This document shows, in pieces, positions 1 through 12,280 of a DNA stretch of 64,000 nt (positions are counted from its first letter, which is position 1; each line of letters starts with the position of its first letter). The position numbers were made by a program, and so were the translations under genes. This stretch comes from Lumbricus rubellus. Taxonomy: Eukaryota > Annelida > Clitellata > Crassiclitellata > Lumbricidae. Location of the stretch: positions 32,827,320 to 32,891,319 of the forward strand of contig OX243824.1 in assembly GCA_945859605.1 (NCBI GenBank), written 5' to 3'. The notes below the pieces were generated by a model. That model was not told the DNA's origin. It saw nothing but the letters and a program-made list of their open reading frames with translations, and made no database searches.

Positions 1-38
1 GGGCAAGTGCCCCTTTGCCCCTATGTGCGGGCGCCCAT
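1..38 (-). mobile_element. Terminus of hAT-like element (GGGCGCCC family)
   Basis: The left edge reads as the reverse complement of the 5' end of the element at 51311-52200 (terminal CATGGGCGCCCGCA, then a GGGGCAAG stretch). Only this terminus lies in the window; the body continues to the left. It falls where the paralogous gene C has its last exon region, so it probably separates gene A exon 6 from exon 7. Confidence 0.6.
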
Positions 39-852
39 ATTTCTGGCACATTCTATAAGCACATGAAAACTGCTCTTTTTGCTGTGCTGGAATCGGAAAA
101 ACCTCTGAGTAGTTTCTGTGAAGAGGTGTTATAATAAATACTTGAATGACTGAATTAAGAGAGAAAGTAAACTACTGTATAGCAAAGATGGGTTCGATTA
201 TCTTGAACTGTTGATTCATTACAAGTAGCCAAGCTACTGAAATTCGATGATCAAGTAATTTGCTAAGTCTCACCGCTAGTACAATTAGAATTAGAATTAG
301 TGGCAGCAATATTATTGCTCATCGATTTTAGATTGAGAAAATCAATTAGCAATTAAAATTAGATCTGTAGACACTAGACAGTCAATAGTTGATACATGCA
401 TTTGTTTTATGAATAATTTAGCCAAGTTGTGCAATTCGGGCTATTCGGAGTTGGACAATTCGTAGCGGACATTTCAGAGTCCCGACAGGTTGATAGGAAA
501 GGGATTTATCAACAGAATGCTGCAAAGATGACTTATTTGATGCCAATAGATTAGTAATTAGGTCTACAATTCAAATTATGATTTAATTTGTACGTTTTAT
601 TACAAATTATTACACCGAAGTGTTATAGTGACCATGCCCTTCTTGAGAATCCTCTTTGGGATAGCCCTTCGAACTAGACACAGCACTCGTGAATAAGCTG
701 GTGCCCTGCGCTTGGCTTTCGAGTTGGCGCTCTAGAAATTTGTACATTCAGATAACGATTACGATTACGAAGTGGGTCTTATAATACACTTACAACGTCC
801 ATCACCTGCACCCAAATTGAACAAACCTAAAAGCTGTGAAATATTTACTTAC

Positions 853-982
853 GGTTGAGTTCAGTCGTTTGACATTTACAGGCGGAATATATATTATCGT
901 CCGCGCACCGAACAACGCACTTCTGGTACGTGTAGTCTTCCCAATCACGACAATCACCATGCGGATAAGGCAACATAGACAG
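853..982 (-). CDS. Gene A exon 6
   Basis: 130 nt, phase 0 in and phase 1 out. It encodes the LSMLPYPHGDC segment followed by spaced cysteines and C-K-C, a DEG/ENaC extracellular signature. The acceptor is ...catgtag and the donor is gtaagtaa. It matches B 24091-24220 and C 29443-29572 in length. Confidence 0.85.
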
Positions 983-3900
983 CTACATGTAGATGCACAT
1001 AATATAACGAGCATTCACTTAACAATTCAAATTTATGCAGAGTAGGCCAGCTACTGTAGGCCTATTAGGCTATACTAGTTGGCGGAATGATGTAATAGTT
1101 GATTTTGAATTCAAGCAAGTTTTCTGCCAAATAGGCCTATACTAATAACTTTGATATTAAGAAATAAATCAAAAGTGCGCGAAACATATTATTGATTTGA
1201 ATATATTATAGGCTACAACCATAAAAAGTTGCAACTAGTCTACCTCATCAGGCTCATCAGCACATAGGGACACAAAAGAATCACACGCGCGCACACACAC
1301 ATATCTAATTATTCGGATCTACATGTACGTTAATTCAGCGAGATTTATTAAATTCGTTTATCGCATCAAGCTTACGTTTCTAAGTGAAAATGGAATAGAT
1401 GTCGAAACGCCAGTTCCGACTCTGAATCCAAGATCCTGAACAGCAGGTTCGTCGTATGGATCATGCAGAACAACCTACAGAAGTTACATGTAGACAACGG
1501 CATGGTACACTCCACTTGGACTCAGCGGAAGAAATACAGAAATGAACTGTAGCCTTAGTAGGCTACAGTTCATTTCCTATTGAAGATAATGTAGGCCTAC
1601 TGTAAGCTTATGACTTCTATTGTTTTTTTTTGAAATTCTTGAGAATAAAATAGCAATAATCAGCTGCAATCAATCAGAAGTTCTTTTTAAAAGATTGTTA
1701 AAAAAAATGAACGCTCGGATTGTGTTATTTTCTTTCCATGCAGAATCAATAGAACGTATTAGCCTATAGGCTACTATTAGGTAATATTATACAATTTTGT
1801 ATTGCATAGTAGCGATATAAATTTTTATCGGCCGCGGTGGGTGGGTTCACTAACAGTGGTATAACTTTTGTTATGTTTGAAATATTTTAATTAAATCTGG
1901 CCATCTGGTGTAAATATGAATTGTCTTTAAGACCGTAAAATTTCATTTCGAAATTCTTACGTTTGGTAAAGATATTGGCAAATATCTTAGTGGGTTCCTT
2001 TTTTGGCGCACCCTGTAGTAGACTTACTTTGAATCCAACAGCTGATGACATCGTCAAGTAGGTATCAGACTGGTTGACCCACAGCACGAGACGAAGTCCG
2101 TTATTGGCTCCAGGCTGAGTCGTCACGTAATTCGTCGTCACTTAGATTTATAGAACATATTTGCAGGAATCATAAATTTATTACAACAAAGCGTTTACAA
2201 TAATTTGAGAACATTGCCATAAATAGTACGCAAAACATTTGTCGTTTCTGACACATCATAAACACTCTTCTCGTTCTAAGCCTTCTATAGTCTGCAGGTC
2301 AAATGTCCGACTCTGCCATTCTCTTCTGTTCGTTGTTTACTCCTCTGCTGAAACTCAATCAACTTTTAAAAAACAGTTGACGCTGTACTTGCTATCGAGC
2401 TCATGACATTTGCTACGACAGTTGACAATAGTATGTGTGTAAAGCATCCTAGAAGTGGTTTGATGCTGACGATGCTATTTAAATTGTCTGAATTACGTTA
2501 CAATACATTACATTACGTTACATTACATTACATTACATTACATTACATTACATCGCCATCGATCACTATTAGCACGCCAATGCACAAGTTTCCAATCAAA
2601 TCTCCGGTCTTTACATTCTATAAACACAATTGAGTCTAACCTCAAAACAATTAATTATAGTCCTCTCCAATCAATTCTATCAAATGTTTACTCATGCAAT
2701 CGAAGCTCAATTACATAACTCATTTCGACAGCTACCTTCTGTTAGTTGGTCTTCTCATACTCAGTGTTCCGATTGCGTTCGTTGCTACAAAGTCCGATTC
2801 TCAGCCGTAATTGCTCTTACTTCCAAGTCCCTCGACTGCTTCAGTCTGTCGACTCTTTGCTCGCTAATATTAAATATTAGGAAGCAAAAACAGGTATAAG
2901 TCTATACATAAAAACACCAGAAGCAGTCTATATCAGAGGTTCTCAAATATGGGTGGAGTTTGGTTTCCGTTCTTGGGGAGGCTAATGCCTTCGTGGGAGT
3001 GGGGGGCTAAGCCCGGAAAAAGATACCATTTTTATGGTAGAAAAGCTGAATCTCGGCCTTCTTTAGGGGGCTTAGCCCCCCTATCCCCTGATAAACTCCG
3101 CCCATGTTCTCAGCCTTTTTTCGCGCGTGACACACCTAAACTTGTAACCAAATTTCGCGATACGCAATCGTCATGATTGTGAATATTGTTAAAAATTAAA
3201 TTAGGCCTAAGCCAGCTTAGCCTATATGAGTTTTAGATTTAGAAAAGCATAAACTGGCCATAGTCCAAACCACTAGCTCTGATAGCTCATAGCAAAACAA
3301 GAAAACATGAAATAAAGTTTGTTTTTGGTCCACTTTGGCCTACCTTTGGTATTTTGCTACCAAAAAATTTGTCACTTTCTCAGAAGCTAACATTTTGCTA
3401 CTGTAGTTCACCTGTGTCCGTTCCGTGCTTACCTGGATTGAATAATAGGCAATATCCAAAAGGCGTCGATATCTGTTTAATCGCCTCACTTGAATGGCAA
3501 GGTTGATTTCCGAACGTACACTGAAATAGTGTTATTCAGTAAGTGATGCCCGGATATATTTGTGTATATTTTTTACAGTCGAAGTTATTTTAATCCTGAA
3601 ATCTTCGTAGACTTAGAAAAGAATCCTCAGATAGCACAATAATTTTCTTCGTGAGCCAACAGCAGTAAAAAAATCCACAATTAATTATGCTTATACTTAG
3701 ATGAAAAATACGAGGCCCACACAATGCAAATTTATCAAGTAAAGTGTATTTGACAGAGCAAAGAGTAAAGCGACGCAACGCGTGGTGACAGTAATATTTT
3801 TTATATTACTACGCTTATCTTACTCAGATATAATCTTATAATGGCTAAGTGCATCTTTCATATTGCAGAGCCAGGTTTACTGCTCACTTCTGTACATAAG

Positions 3901-6900
3901 TGGGACCAAACTTCTACTGCTTAAGACCCTAAAGACTAATTTTCTAAATGTCATTTAGCCTATAAGCAATTATTCAGTTCATTTAAATCGAGGGACAGGT
4001 TTCTTGGAGAAGCAGAAAAGCATCAGCAGCCTCATTGGATGATAAAATTCATTCATTCACTTCAAGCATTTTTCTAGAGACCGTTCTTGAAAACGACTCA
4101 AAGGCGCTACCAACACCAGCACAGCTAAAGAAAAGAATACCTATCTTTAAGGTGATCAAAGAACATTTTCTATTGCGAAACCCAGATTGGATCGCAGGGA
4201 ACAAGTAGTTGAACGCAAGATATTACATGCACTGTAAGGCGACGACCTATTTTGATTTCCTTACAGGCGAAAGATGTAGCGCATATTCTGTAAGCTCATC
4301 ATCGACGTTGCGCATAACCGCAGGTGACCTACATCAAGTCAACTGAAAATTAGTCTTTAGGGTCTTAAGCAGTAGAATTCTGGTTCCATTCATGTACAGA
4401 AGTGAGCAGTAAACCTGGCTCTGCAATATGAAGGGTGCACTTAGCCTTTATATTTATAATTTTACCAGAGTAAGATAAGCGTAGTAATATAAAAATTATT
4501 ACTGTCACCACACGTTGCGTCGCTTCACTCTTTGCTTTGTCAAATACACTTTACTTGATAAATGTGCATTTTGTCTGACCACTCCAACCGATAAGACTTC
4601 TCAAAGATCAATAATTCTGCGAGTCGAACCAAAAAGGATTATTACGTGACGACCGACTCAGTCTAGCCGAGAGATAGTTGCAATTATTAACCCACATACC
4701 ATAACCTTCCTCTCTCCTTCGCACCTCGGCCTTTCATTCAATAACTCTTGCCCTGTCTAATCTGATCCTCCACCTTCCAATTCCTCACCCCAACGGCATC
4801 AGCCTCAGTGGCTGCTCCGCCCCTCCAATCCTAAAGCGACCGGACCCGGACCTTCCTTTGGACTACTCTTAGGACAACTCAATTAGGCTACTCAGCGACT
4901 CAATGCAGCGCTCTTGAATAAGCTGGCGCCCCGCGCTTGACCTTCGAGTAGCGCCTTAGAAGTTTGTGGATCACGATTACGAACCGTTTGGAATGATCCA
5001 TAGATTTCTACATTATATTTTCAAAATACGGTGAGTTAAAAACCATTATAAGCCTCATGCAATGCATAATTATGACACTGTAATGGCAAGTAGTAAAAAT
5101 GATAAAATTAATGCAAGTCAATGCAATTATTATTATGCAGGTTAAGATGACGTGATCCATGGCCTAACCTCGATCATCCAATCTTCAATCTTTGTGAGAA
5201 TGACACTGTAGAAGGACGACCAATCTAAATCCAGCTTCGGAAAGTCTCGTTGCTTGTTGTCCTCATCCAATCCGATGTACCACACAGGCGGGAAGAGGTC
5301 TGAAGCATAGCTTTGCGATATAGCACCTAAAATATTCATAGCAGTTATGTCGAGCTATAATAATTATACGACACGTATCTCATTAAATAGACTGTAGCAT
5401 TGGAAAAGAAAAAGTATTACAGCGACGAGTAGCCTATGTCCTAATGCATACCAAGCTACATGTAGACAACCTAATGATGACAGGTGAATTAGTCTACTAC
5501 ACTTGCAGCTGATATTTCTCTAAAAAGTGTAAATCGCATGGATAAAAGTGAGTTCTACAGGAGCTGCCATTACTCATTTTGTCGGAGGCATGGTTAATAT
5601 TATTGTTGGCACTAATAGGTTTACGTTTGAAAACAAGTAAAGGGTCAAGTGGGTGTGTAAAACTAATAATAATAATTGCCATTATTTAAGCAATTATGCC
5701 TAATGCTGTAGCTATCACCGCACCGGCCAAAACAACTAGCCTACTAGGCTAGTAGTCTACTAGCCTGCTATCTCAACTTCAACTAAAATCACTACTACCA
5801 CAATTACTACTAATAATATTAAAAATACAAATATTATTTTATGGTAATTTAGTAATTATAATATCAATAATCAATAACTTTGTAATTAGAAGAGGAATAA
5901 CAGAGAAGAGAGAATAGTAAATGAACTGAGCGAGTGCAATATTCGTGAAAAACAACCAAACTTAACTCTTAGGAGGTGAAGTGACGCATTGTTACGCCAG
6001 AGGTGAGGTGGGATCTGACATACCTCAAAACATATTTCTATTTGTAGGTCGCGATATCAAATGGAAAACATTAATTTGAGTTAAAACTATTCTTCTATGA
6101 TCAATTATCAACTAAACAGGCGATTCTCACGAATAAATATCTTTTTTCAATCTTTATTAGATGGCCAGAAGATTAACCCATCCAATGTGTACTTTGCCCG
6201 TGCAAGTTTGAGTCCTCAATTCCTCATGCTCAACATTATCAAATGCACGAATAGCCAATTAATATTTTTAGTACAACATTAAATGTTTAGGTCATCGTTT
6301 TCGTCAGCCTTCTCAATGCCAGGTATCGACACAGTAGGCTATTGGCGTGTTCAAGATCCACTCGCGTGCTACACGAATATACATAGCATAAAATCAACAT
6401 GTAGCCTATGGTTTGTATACGAAAAAAACCCAATTTCTTTAAAATATACATTAAAATTTAAAAAACTGTTCGTTCAAATTTCCTTAAATTTTCGTAAAGT
6501 GTTCGCATTTCATGTTAACAAAGGTAGAACAAAATAATCCAAGCTGGTTTGACGTTTTCCGCAAAAAGGTAAAGTAGAATACCTCTGGGGTATGCCATAC
6601 CCCACCTTACCTCCAAAGGGTTAAGCAGCCTTGCGGATTTCTATAGCTGAGTAATCAAGTAAGTTTTATGCAATGTAGGCTACATGTATTATTTGCAACT
6701 TCACTTGCAATGGAACATAAAAAATCGCTATAATTTATAATAGGCCTACATTGAAGTAATAACTGATAATAAAATATTCATATTAAACCAGTATTCGAGT
6801 GAAATGGTGTCAGTATGCAGAATTCTAGTGATAAATTTCTGTCGAAGTGGGATGACGAATGAAAATCGTCAGACCAAAACAAGAAGCGGGATGATTTTTC

Positions 6901-8985
6901 TGATTTTTTTAGTGCAATAAATGCGATGATTGATGCAAATCTAGTTCCGGGGGTAATCTGAAACCGGTTTCAAGTTACCGAGGGGTAATCTTTAGGAGGG
7001 GGTAAATTGAAACCTTTACACCGGCACAAGATCAGACTACTTTGTGATGCTTGCATTATTGCACTTGCGAGATGAGAATACTACACAGAGCTTGTCTTGT
7101 CTTCAACCTTCTTCGATTCGAAGATTGGTCGCTTCATGGACACGTTTTCGCCATTTCTCATGACCTCCGACTCCTTCAGTATCCGCTCTCGTGGTAGTTC
7201 CATCCACGTGATGACATTAGCGATCCATCCCATCCTCGGTCTTCCCCTTGCCCTTGCTTCCGACTTTGTACCCTGTGTTATTTCCTTTTCCATACAGCCC
7301 CCTGTTTTCTCATCAGATGACCGAAGTAAATGAGTTTCCTTCTTTTTATCGAGTTCAATAAGGTTCTTTCTGTTCCAGTTTTCTCCAATACCCATTCGTT
7401 TGTTCTTTTTTCTGTACATTGTGCTCTCAAGATCTTTCTTAGGCATTTCATTTCAAAAGCATTTGTCTCTTTCTGATCGCCCAACTTTCACACCCATAAG
7501 TTACCACTGGCCATACCAACGCCTTCATAAGACTAATCTTGGTAGGCCTAATCATTTTTATATTATGACTTTCCATAACTTTTTCAACGCTGTTCCTGTG
7601 TTGAGTCCTCTTCTTACTTTTTCTCGTATATCTGTGTTGCTATCTGCGTCTTCCTAGGTAATGAAAGGTGTCTACCTGTTTCAGTTTTTTTCCCTCCAAT
7701 TTCAATATTAAACGGTCTACCATTTTGTGCAATGAATTGTGCAATGAATTTCGTTTCTCAACAAAGCCGGAACGCAGCTATAAAGACGGGATTCATTTTG
7801 GCATGTCATGGTGGCTAACTGCATGGTCATTGGTCAGCCTATTGTCCATTCATCAGATTCTGCTCCTGACTCCAACCATTAATTGGCGGCGATGGGTACA
7901 CATCAATGACTTCCAATGTCCTCTATCATTCATCAGCTCCATTGCTCCTCTCAGTGTCAGTCCAATTGAAGCTACGTCCTCATATTTTTTTATCGTCCAT
8001 CCAGCGAAGTCTTGCTTTGCCTTCATTTCGTTTTCCTTGGAATTTTGAGTGAACTGCATTAATAATTGTATGGACATCGGACATTTTGGTATTCTTTCCA
8101 CATGTCCAAGCCGTTGGAGTTTTAGTCGAACGACAGAATATGATTATTGTGCCCTACTGTATCGAAAGCCTTTTGAAAATCTAAACATAGGCCTACCACT
8201 TTGGCGCACGTTTAATTGATTCTGGTAAATGGTGGATTAAAGCTATCAAGATATAGATCTAGCCTACTGATGGCATATTGGTCTGAAAAAAGCAGCTGTC
8301 GCAAGGGTAAGTCAGGATTGGATGGTTATGTCTATGATCAATGAATTAATCCAGACCTTTACACGATAAAAATGGGAACACAATGCATAAATGTCTTACC
8401 AAACGACGAGATGGCTTTTCTGCTGACAAATGACTCCGGGCAAATGGTCACCGTAGGAAAGCGCAGAGATCTGTTGTAAGCCACTTCATAGTCGACGATG
8501 GTTGGATATGTCTGATAAAAGGTGATACGGTCGTAGATCTGGAAAACCATGAAACCTGTTCCAAACATTAGAAGCATTGTCCACACAACCTTACGGATAA
8601 TTGATCCAATTTTGTGGTTTGAAGGTTTGACCAGGTAAGACAAACCCACAATGTTTGCTTCATTGGCAAAGATTTCCAGCCTACGTCTCATTCCCATTCT
8701 TAGGATCTTGAAGAAGCTCACTCTCTCATCATCTGTGATGGTTATATTCATCTCCTCCTTTACCTGTTCCATGGCTTCATGATTTTCTCCATCGGTCTGG
8801 CATCCACCGATTATCGTCGACTGACTTTCGAAACTACTTACGTTAGGTCTTGAATTGATTTCCTGCTTTCCTTCTGCCAATGACTTGATTACTTGCTTGT
8901 TACGCTTTCCTTTACCACGTGCGTCGATGTCAGGTGAAACCATTTCGCCTTCTCTCATGTATTCGATCGTGAATGGATGACTCAT
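853..8985 (-). CDS. DEG/ENaC-family ion channel, gene A (exons 1-6, 3' end off window)
   Basis: Six exons read on the minus strand: 8985-8400, 5326-5169, 3520-3433, 2140-2028, 1474-1376 and 982-853 (1174 nt, about 391 residues). All have AG/GT borders and phases 1,0,1,0,0,1. The family is a trimeric, usually sodium-permeable plasma-membrane channel with two transmembrane helices and a large extracellular domain. Seen here: cytosolic N terminus, TM1, the post-TM1 FPTVTIC signature, a Cys-rich CTFGNQPC segment, the NGLRLVL segment, LHDPYD, and the YGDC...C...C.C segment. The last exon (TM2 and pore) lies left of the window. The start was chosen at the MSHPF methionine shared with B, C and D. 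The usual His-Gly before TM1 is Val-Gly. Closest paralog: gene C. The physiological ligand cannot be inferred. Confidence 0.88.
1376..1474 (-). CDS. Gene A exon 5
   Basis: 99 nt, phase 0 at both ends. It encodes VVLHDPYDEP...GFRVGTGVSTSI...LRN, matching the family's 'hD...P....G..v..G..tsi.l' segment. The donor is gtaagctt. Same length as in B and C. Confidence 0.85.
1539..1576. repeat. Perfect hairpin, 16-bp arms, 6-nt loop
   Basis: The arm GAAATGAACTGTAGCC at 1539-1554 is followed by the loop ttagta and an exact inverted copy at 1561-1576. It lies in gene A intron 4. It may be a transposon remnant; no RNA function is supported. Confidence 0.75.
2028..2140 (-). CDS. Gene A exon 4
   Basis: 113 nt, phase 1 in and phase 0 out. 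It encodes TTNYVTTQPGANNGLRLVLW...GFK; the NGLRLVL...GFKV pattern is typical of the family's extracellular domain. The acceptor is assigned to ...tctaag because it alone keeps the frame with exon 3 in A, B and C. Confidence 0.82.
2493..2552. repeat. (CATTA)n microsatellite
   Basis: About a dozen copies of the pentamer CATTA with a few TTACG variants, in gene A intron 3. Confidence 0.9.
2949..3105. mobile_element. Short TIR element (MITE) with ATGGGYGGAGTTT ends
   Basis: Left end ATGGGTGGAGTTTGG and right end AAACTCCGCCCAT are inverted repeats around a G-rich/C-rich core. GTTCTCA occurs just outside both ends, a probable target duplication. Related copies are at 12053-12214 and, broken by another insertion, at 43800-44205. 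Confidence 0.65.
3433..3520 (-). CDS. Gene A exon 3
   Basis: 88 nt, phase 0 in and phase 1 out. It encodes CTFGNQPCHSS...FGYCL.FNP, the family's 'C.F.G..C......T..G.C..FN' segment. The acceptor is tatttcag and the donor gtaagcac. Confidence 0.85.
3715..4575. repeat. Large inverted repeat in gene A intron 2
   Basis: The left arm, about 3715-3950, reappears inverted at about 4343-4575 with a spacer of roughly 390 bp. Matching landmarks include TTTATCAAGTAAAGTGTATT with its complement at 4544-4563, and CTTAAGACCCTAAAGACTAA with its complement near 4345-4366. The arms look like ends of an old foldback or TIR element. Gene C intron 2 keeps part of the left arm and spacer but has a heptamer minisatellite in place of the right arm. 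Confidence 0.75.
5169..5326 (-). CDS. Gene A exon 2
   Basis: 158 nt, phase 1 in and phase 0 out. It encodes GAISQSYAS...PPVWYIGLD...DFPKLDLDW...EDWMIE, the distal part of the extracellular domain after TM1. The acceptor is aatattttag and the donor gttaggcc. C exon 2 is nearly identical; B exon 2 is clearly diverged. Confidence 0.82.
6833..7026 (+). repeat. Half of a foldback-type repeat (AAGCGGGATGA family)
   Basis: It contains GAAGTGGGATGACGAATGAA, GAAGCGGGATGA and a GGGGGTAATCTGAAACC end. It is the inverted relative of 39930-40110 and of the left half of 50925-51310. No coding capacity. It lies in gene A intron 1. Confidence 0.6.
7081..7720 (-). pseudogene. LINE reverse transcriptase C-terminal fragment, frameshifted
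   Basis: On the minus strand two overlapping frames give NAFEMKCLRKILR, TNEWVLE, a YFGHLMRK stretch and a RARGRPRMGW stretch, the thumb/C-terminal region of non-LTR retrotransposon polymerases. The part near 7485-7700 is decayed, with several stops. It lies in gene A intron 1. Gene C has continuous intron sequence at the matching place (near 39890-39920), so this copy probably arrived after the duplication. Confidence 0.75.
8400..8985 (-). CDS. Gene A exon 1 (N terminus, TM1)
   Basis: 586 nt ending in phase 1. It starts at the MSHPFTIEYM methionine and encodes a polar cytosolic N terminus of about 110 residues, Val-Gly where the family has His-Gly (NIVGLSYLV), TM1, and FPTVTICPES. A good splice acceptor (AG after a pyrimidine tract) lies exactly 12 nt upstream of the ATG, as in B, C and D, so a non-coding or trans-spliced leader exon is likely. 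Confidence 0.9.
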
Positions 8986-8997
8986 CTTCAGTTTTAC

Positions 8998-9707
8998 CTA
9001 CAAATTGAAGTAAGAGTTTTCTTTCACCGTGTGCTAAATGACGACGTAGCCTATTTCGACTAAATGTAAGATTGATAATTATGCTGAGAGTGCAAGTCAT
9101 CAGCAAAACCATTCGTTTATCCTATGAACGCTAACTGTTTCTGGTGACTTCCGTGTTAAAGACTCCACCAGTTAAACATCGTTCTTTAGCGATTACTCTC
9201 GTAAATGATTAAATACGATTATGTCCATATCCAATGCAAGAGGGGACAGTACTGTTATGTACGTTTGTTTATTATACCATGTCTGTACACCAAAATGCGG
9301 ATAGCAAGTTGGTCTATTAAAGAATATTCTTATCTTACATGTATCTTATTATAGATAAATATAAAAGGTGAGTAAACGTCAAGCGATAAACAGAACACAG
9401 CTAAGATGAGCGACGGTCTATTTCTGACGAGTAGCCTAATAAGTAAGCCTACTAAGTTAGTTGTAGGCTAAATAAATGAAACTGAAACATCGCAACATTA
9501 GACTTGTCACAATAAAAAAAAGGTTTGAAAAGATTTCACAGAAACTCGCCGTCAAGTGTGTTGCCCGTATTATAATTCTGGTATCGGAATTATTCTTGCT
9601 TTATCGAACTTTTGCAGTGTCGCTCTACCAAACCAATAGCACAGCAGCTTATGACAATGTGCACGATCCTAGTTATTAATATTATTGAAAAATCAGCTGA
9701 ATTATAG
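8998..9707. other. Upstream region of gene A; block shared with C/D
   Basis: No coding sequence recognised. About 9476-9680 matches 45488-45690, including a long shared stretch around TTGCTTTATCGAACTTTTGC and CACAGCAGCTTATGAC. This shows that the intergenic DNA was duplicated with the genes. No promoter motif is assigned. Confidence 0.5.
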
Positions 9708-10662
9708 GGTAGGGTGGGGCAGGACGCCCCCTTTAACGTTTGACATCACCCACAGTAAAGTTGCGCAATCTGAATACAACCAAAATTGGTGACAAGTAGC
9801 TGCATTATATACACTATTCAGTAGAAATGTTGATTTTACTTAATGTTAGTCCAATTCGAAAAAACTCAATTTTTATTCAACTAGTGTAAAAGGGCTTCTT
9901 GCCCCATGTATGGGGCAAGAAGCCCTTTTAAATGGGGCAAGAAACCCAATGGCGTACATCTGACGTGGTCAAGCCAAAGAATGCCTTCTCCATTTCTAAG
10001 ATGTGCTGACTTGAGCCGCAGCAAGGCAAGTTGAACCATAGGCTGCACGCTGTGTTTTCCGCATGTATTTGCGCACCGTCTTCAAATTCAATTATATGCC
10101 ATAGAAACATTCTTTTAGCCTACACAATATTGCAAAAAGCAAGGACAATGATATGAATAGGCCTATATATTTTGTAACATAAAATTATATGAAACTAACC
10201 AAATTTATTGATGAAATTGGCGTTTCCATCTGTATTGGGGGAAAACGCCCCGGGCGGCGTTTTGCCCAGCAGCGTATGAGGCCCTTTGCCCCATCCATGG
10301 TTGTCTGCTATTATTGATTTTGTCGGTTCTTTATTAAACTGAATTGATAACTTTAAGCTATTTTTCTGTTGTGCATTTATTTAGCTAAATAATGACATAA
10401 GGCTCATGCCGATCCCTTAAACACGAAATTAATTACAGCTGAATGAACTGCATACGAGAATTAGAAAATAGACACAAAAAACAAACTTTTATTTCCTGTC
10501 TTCCACCGAAACAAGAAATTGGTCACGTTTTAACTTTTTATAATTCTTAATGGCGTCTGCTGTCATGGGCAGTTATCAAATCCCACCAAAAGTCGCCAAC
10601 TGCAAAGATATTCAGCGGGAGCGTCTTCCCCACACTAGGCGTTATGCCCCACCCTACCCCTA
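9708..10662. mobile_element. Non-autonomous TIR element, GGGTAGGGTGGGGCA ends
   Basis: The left end GGGTAGGGTGGGGCAGGACG and the right end GGCGTTATGCCCCACCCTAC are inverted repeats about 0.95 kb apart. The interior has several GGGGCAAGAAGCCC-type inverted motifs and no transposase. The homologous C/D region (45690-45735) lacks it, so it inserted after duplication or was lost from C/D. Superfamily not assigned. Confidence 0.65.
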
Positions 10663-12052
10663 CTCCTCTAAAAAACGAAAACGATTATGCAGAAAATGCA
10701 ACAGCCAACAACTGCACAAACCGCACCTCAGTAGGCCTAGCCTACTACAAAGTGTTAATTCCAACAAAAAGTCTTTCTAACTCGGATCGTCCTGCACAGA
10801 GAAGTCACACGACGCAACTTAGGCCTATGCGAAAATTTCTAAGCAACGGTATTAGAAAGCACCTATCACTCTCTCTCTCTCTCTCTATCTCGCCGCCTCT
10901 GCTCACAGCGCTCAGCTGCAACTATGTTATAACTGATCTCCTACAGTAGGCCTATTATAATGAACTAACGGTGACCGATGGCTCCATGCGCTGCATGCCT
11001 AAGCGTCCTGACGTAGCCTCCACAAGTTCACATGATCCGATGCAGTCATTTATGGTAAACAAGAAATTGCCATGAGAACGATGTGCAGGCAACCGACGTA
11101 GTATATAGGCTACACTTAGTCTAGATAGAGTTGTGTAGGCCAGTCATTAGCGGCTTTGTTATTGTGAGCTGTCATTCATAACCATGATAGACAATCAGCT
11201 TTTCTTTGCGACGCCTCATTTGCTCACGAAACTGCATGTTAGGCCTAGCAACCAAACAAGACATTCTAGACACACAGCTAAATCTCCTTATTACAGAAAT
11301 TCCATCATTCCAGTTCGATAATGGTCCAAAACTTGTGACGTAGGCTACGTCGTGGACAGCAGCTAAAGAAGCCCAACAATTCAGACAATTCTGACTAGAT
11401 AATGTGTGCATGTTTGTATGAATGCAAGTATGTAAGTAGCGCCTACTATTATATATAATATATATATATATATATACATGTAGGATATATAATATATACT
11501 GAAGATAACGAAGCTTACTAGAAAGTATCTCAATGTGAAATGTGGAGAGAGAAAAACCGCAACAGCGATGATAATTATGAAATGTGATTTCATACGAAAT
11601 TAATAAAATTTATAGAATAGTTGCACAGGTTCGGAAACTTTCCAGTTGTTAGTATGGCCTATAATAATGGAGAGATAAAATCGGACTAAGCAAGTAGGGC
11701 TAAGCATTGAAGAGAGATTTATTATGGCTGTATCGTAAGCAAACCCACAAAGCGGCATATAATAGGTCTACATCGATGTAATAAGTGGCAAAAACTTGTA
11801 ATGTTTCCTAATGCATAGATACATAACTCACCAAGGTGTCTTTGGACCAGTATTATTTATCAATTACTGAGAGTGGATTCCCAACTTTGAACTGAGGACT
11901 ATAAAGTATGGAAATTTGAAACGCCGAACCGTACTTTCTCGCCGTAGGACCCTGATCCTGGAATGGTCTTTCTCTGACCCTCCGCTCTCTTTTTTTAGAA
12001 ATCCGCAGGCTTTCCTCTTAAGACAGTTTTATTTGGACGCGCTGAGGTTGGC
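10663..12052. other. A/B intergenic DNA with blocks conserved in C/D
   Basis: No gene recognised. It contains a short (CT)n run near 10868-10890 and a (TA)n run at 11446-11476. Stretches at 10690-10735 and 11160-11930 match 45735-45785 and 46350-47310, for example the shared CACCAAGGTGTCTTTGGACC. These belong to the duplicated block. Confidence 0.55.
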
Positions 12053-12214
12053 ATGGGCGGAGTTTGGTTTCCGTTCTTGGAGGGGGACTAACCCCGAGTC
12101 TGGGCCTTCTGGGGGGACTAACCCCGAAAAGGATTCCATTTTCATAGTAAAAAGTTGAATCTGGGCCTTCTTGGGGGGGACTTATCCCCCTAGCCCCTGA
12201 TAAACTCCGCCCAT
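12053..12214. mobile_element. Short TIR element (MITE) with ATGGGCGGAGTTT ends
   Basis: Starts ATGGGCGGAGTTTGGTTTCC and ends AAACTCCGCCCAT, with G-rich/C-rich palindromic interior blocks containing GGGGGACTAACCCC. Same family as 2949-3105. Confidence 0.7.
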
Positions 12215-12224
12215 GGATGCTGGG

Positions 12225-12280
12225 AGCCTCTCTGAGTAGCCCCTTGAAGGGGTTCTATATAAATGCATCTAATGAATAGC
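12225..12280 (+). repeat. Isolated 3' tail of the LINE/SINE group
   Basis: GGGAGCCTCTCTGAGTAG followed by CTTGAAGGGGTTCTATATAAATGC is the conserved 3' end also seen in the SINE at 49922-50150 and in LINE tails at 39046 and 23095. Between 12280 and 12868 nothing else is recognised. Confidence 0.55.

Noticed and set aside
7668..8101. Overlapping frames of 126 (plus) and 82 (minus) codons
   Set aside because: No domain, and they lie in gene A intron 1 in DNA that shows only repeat fragments and duplicated intron sequence.
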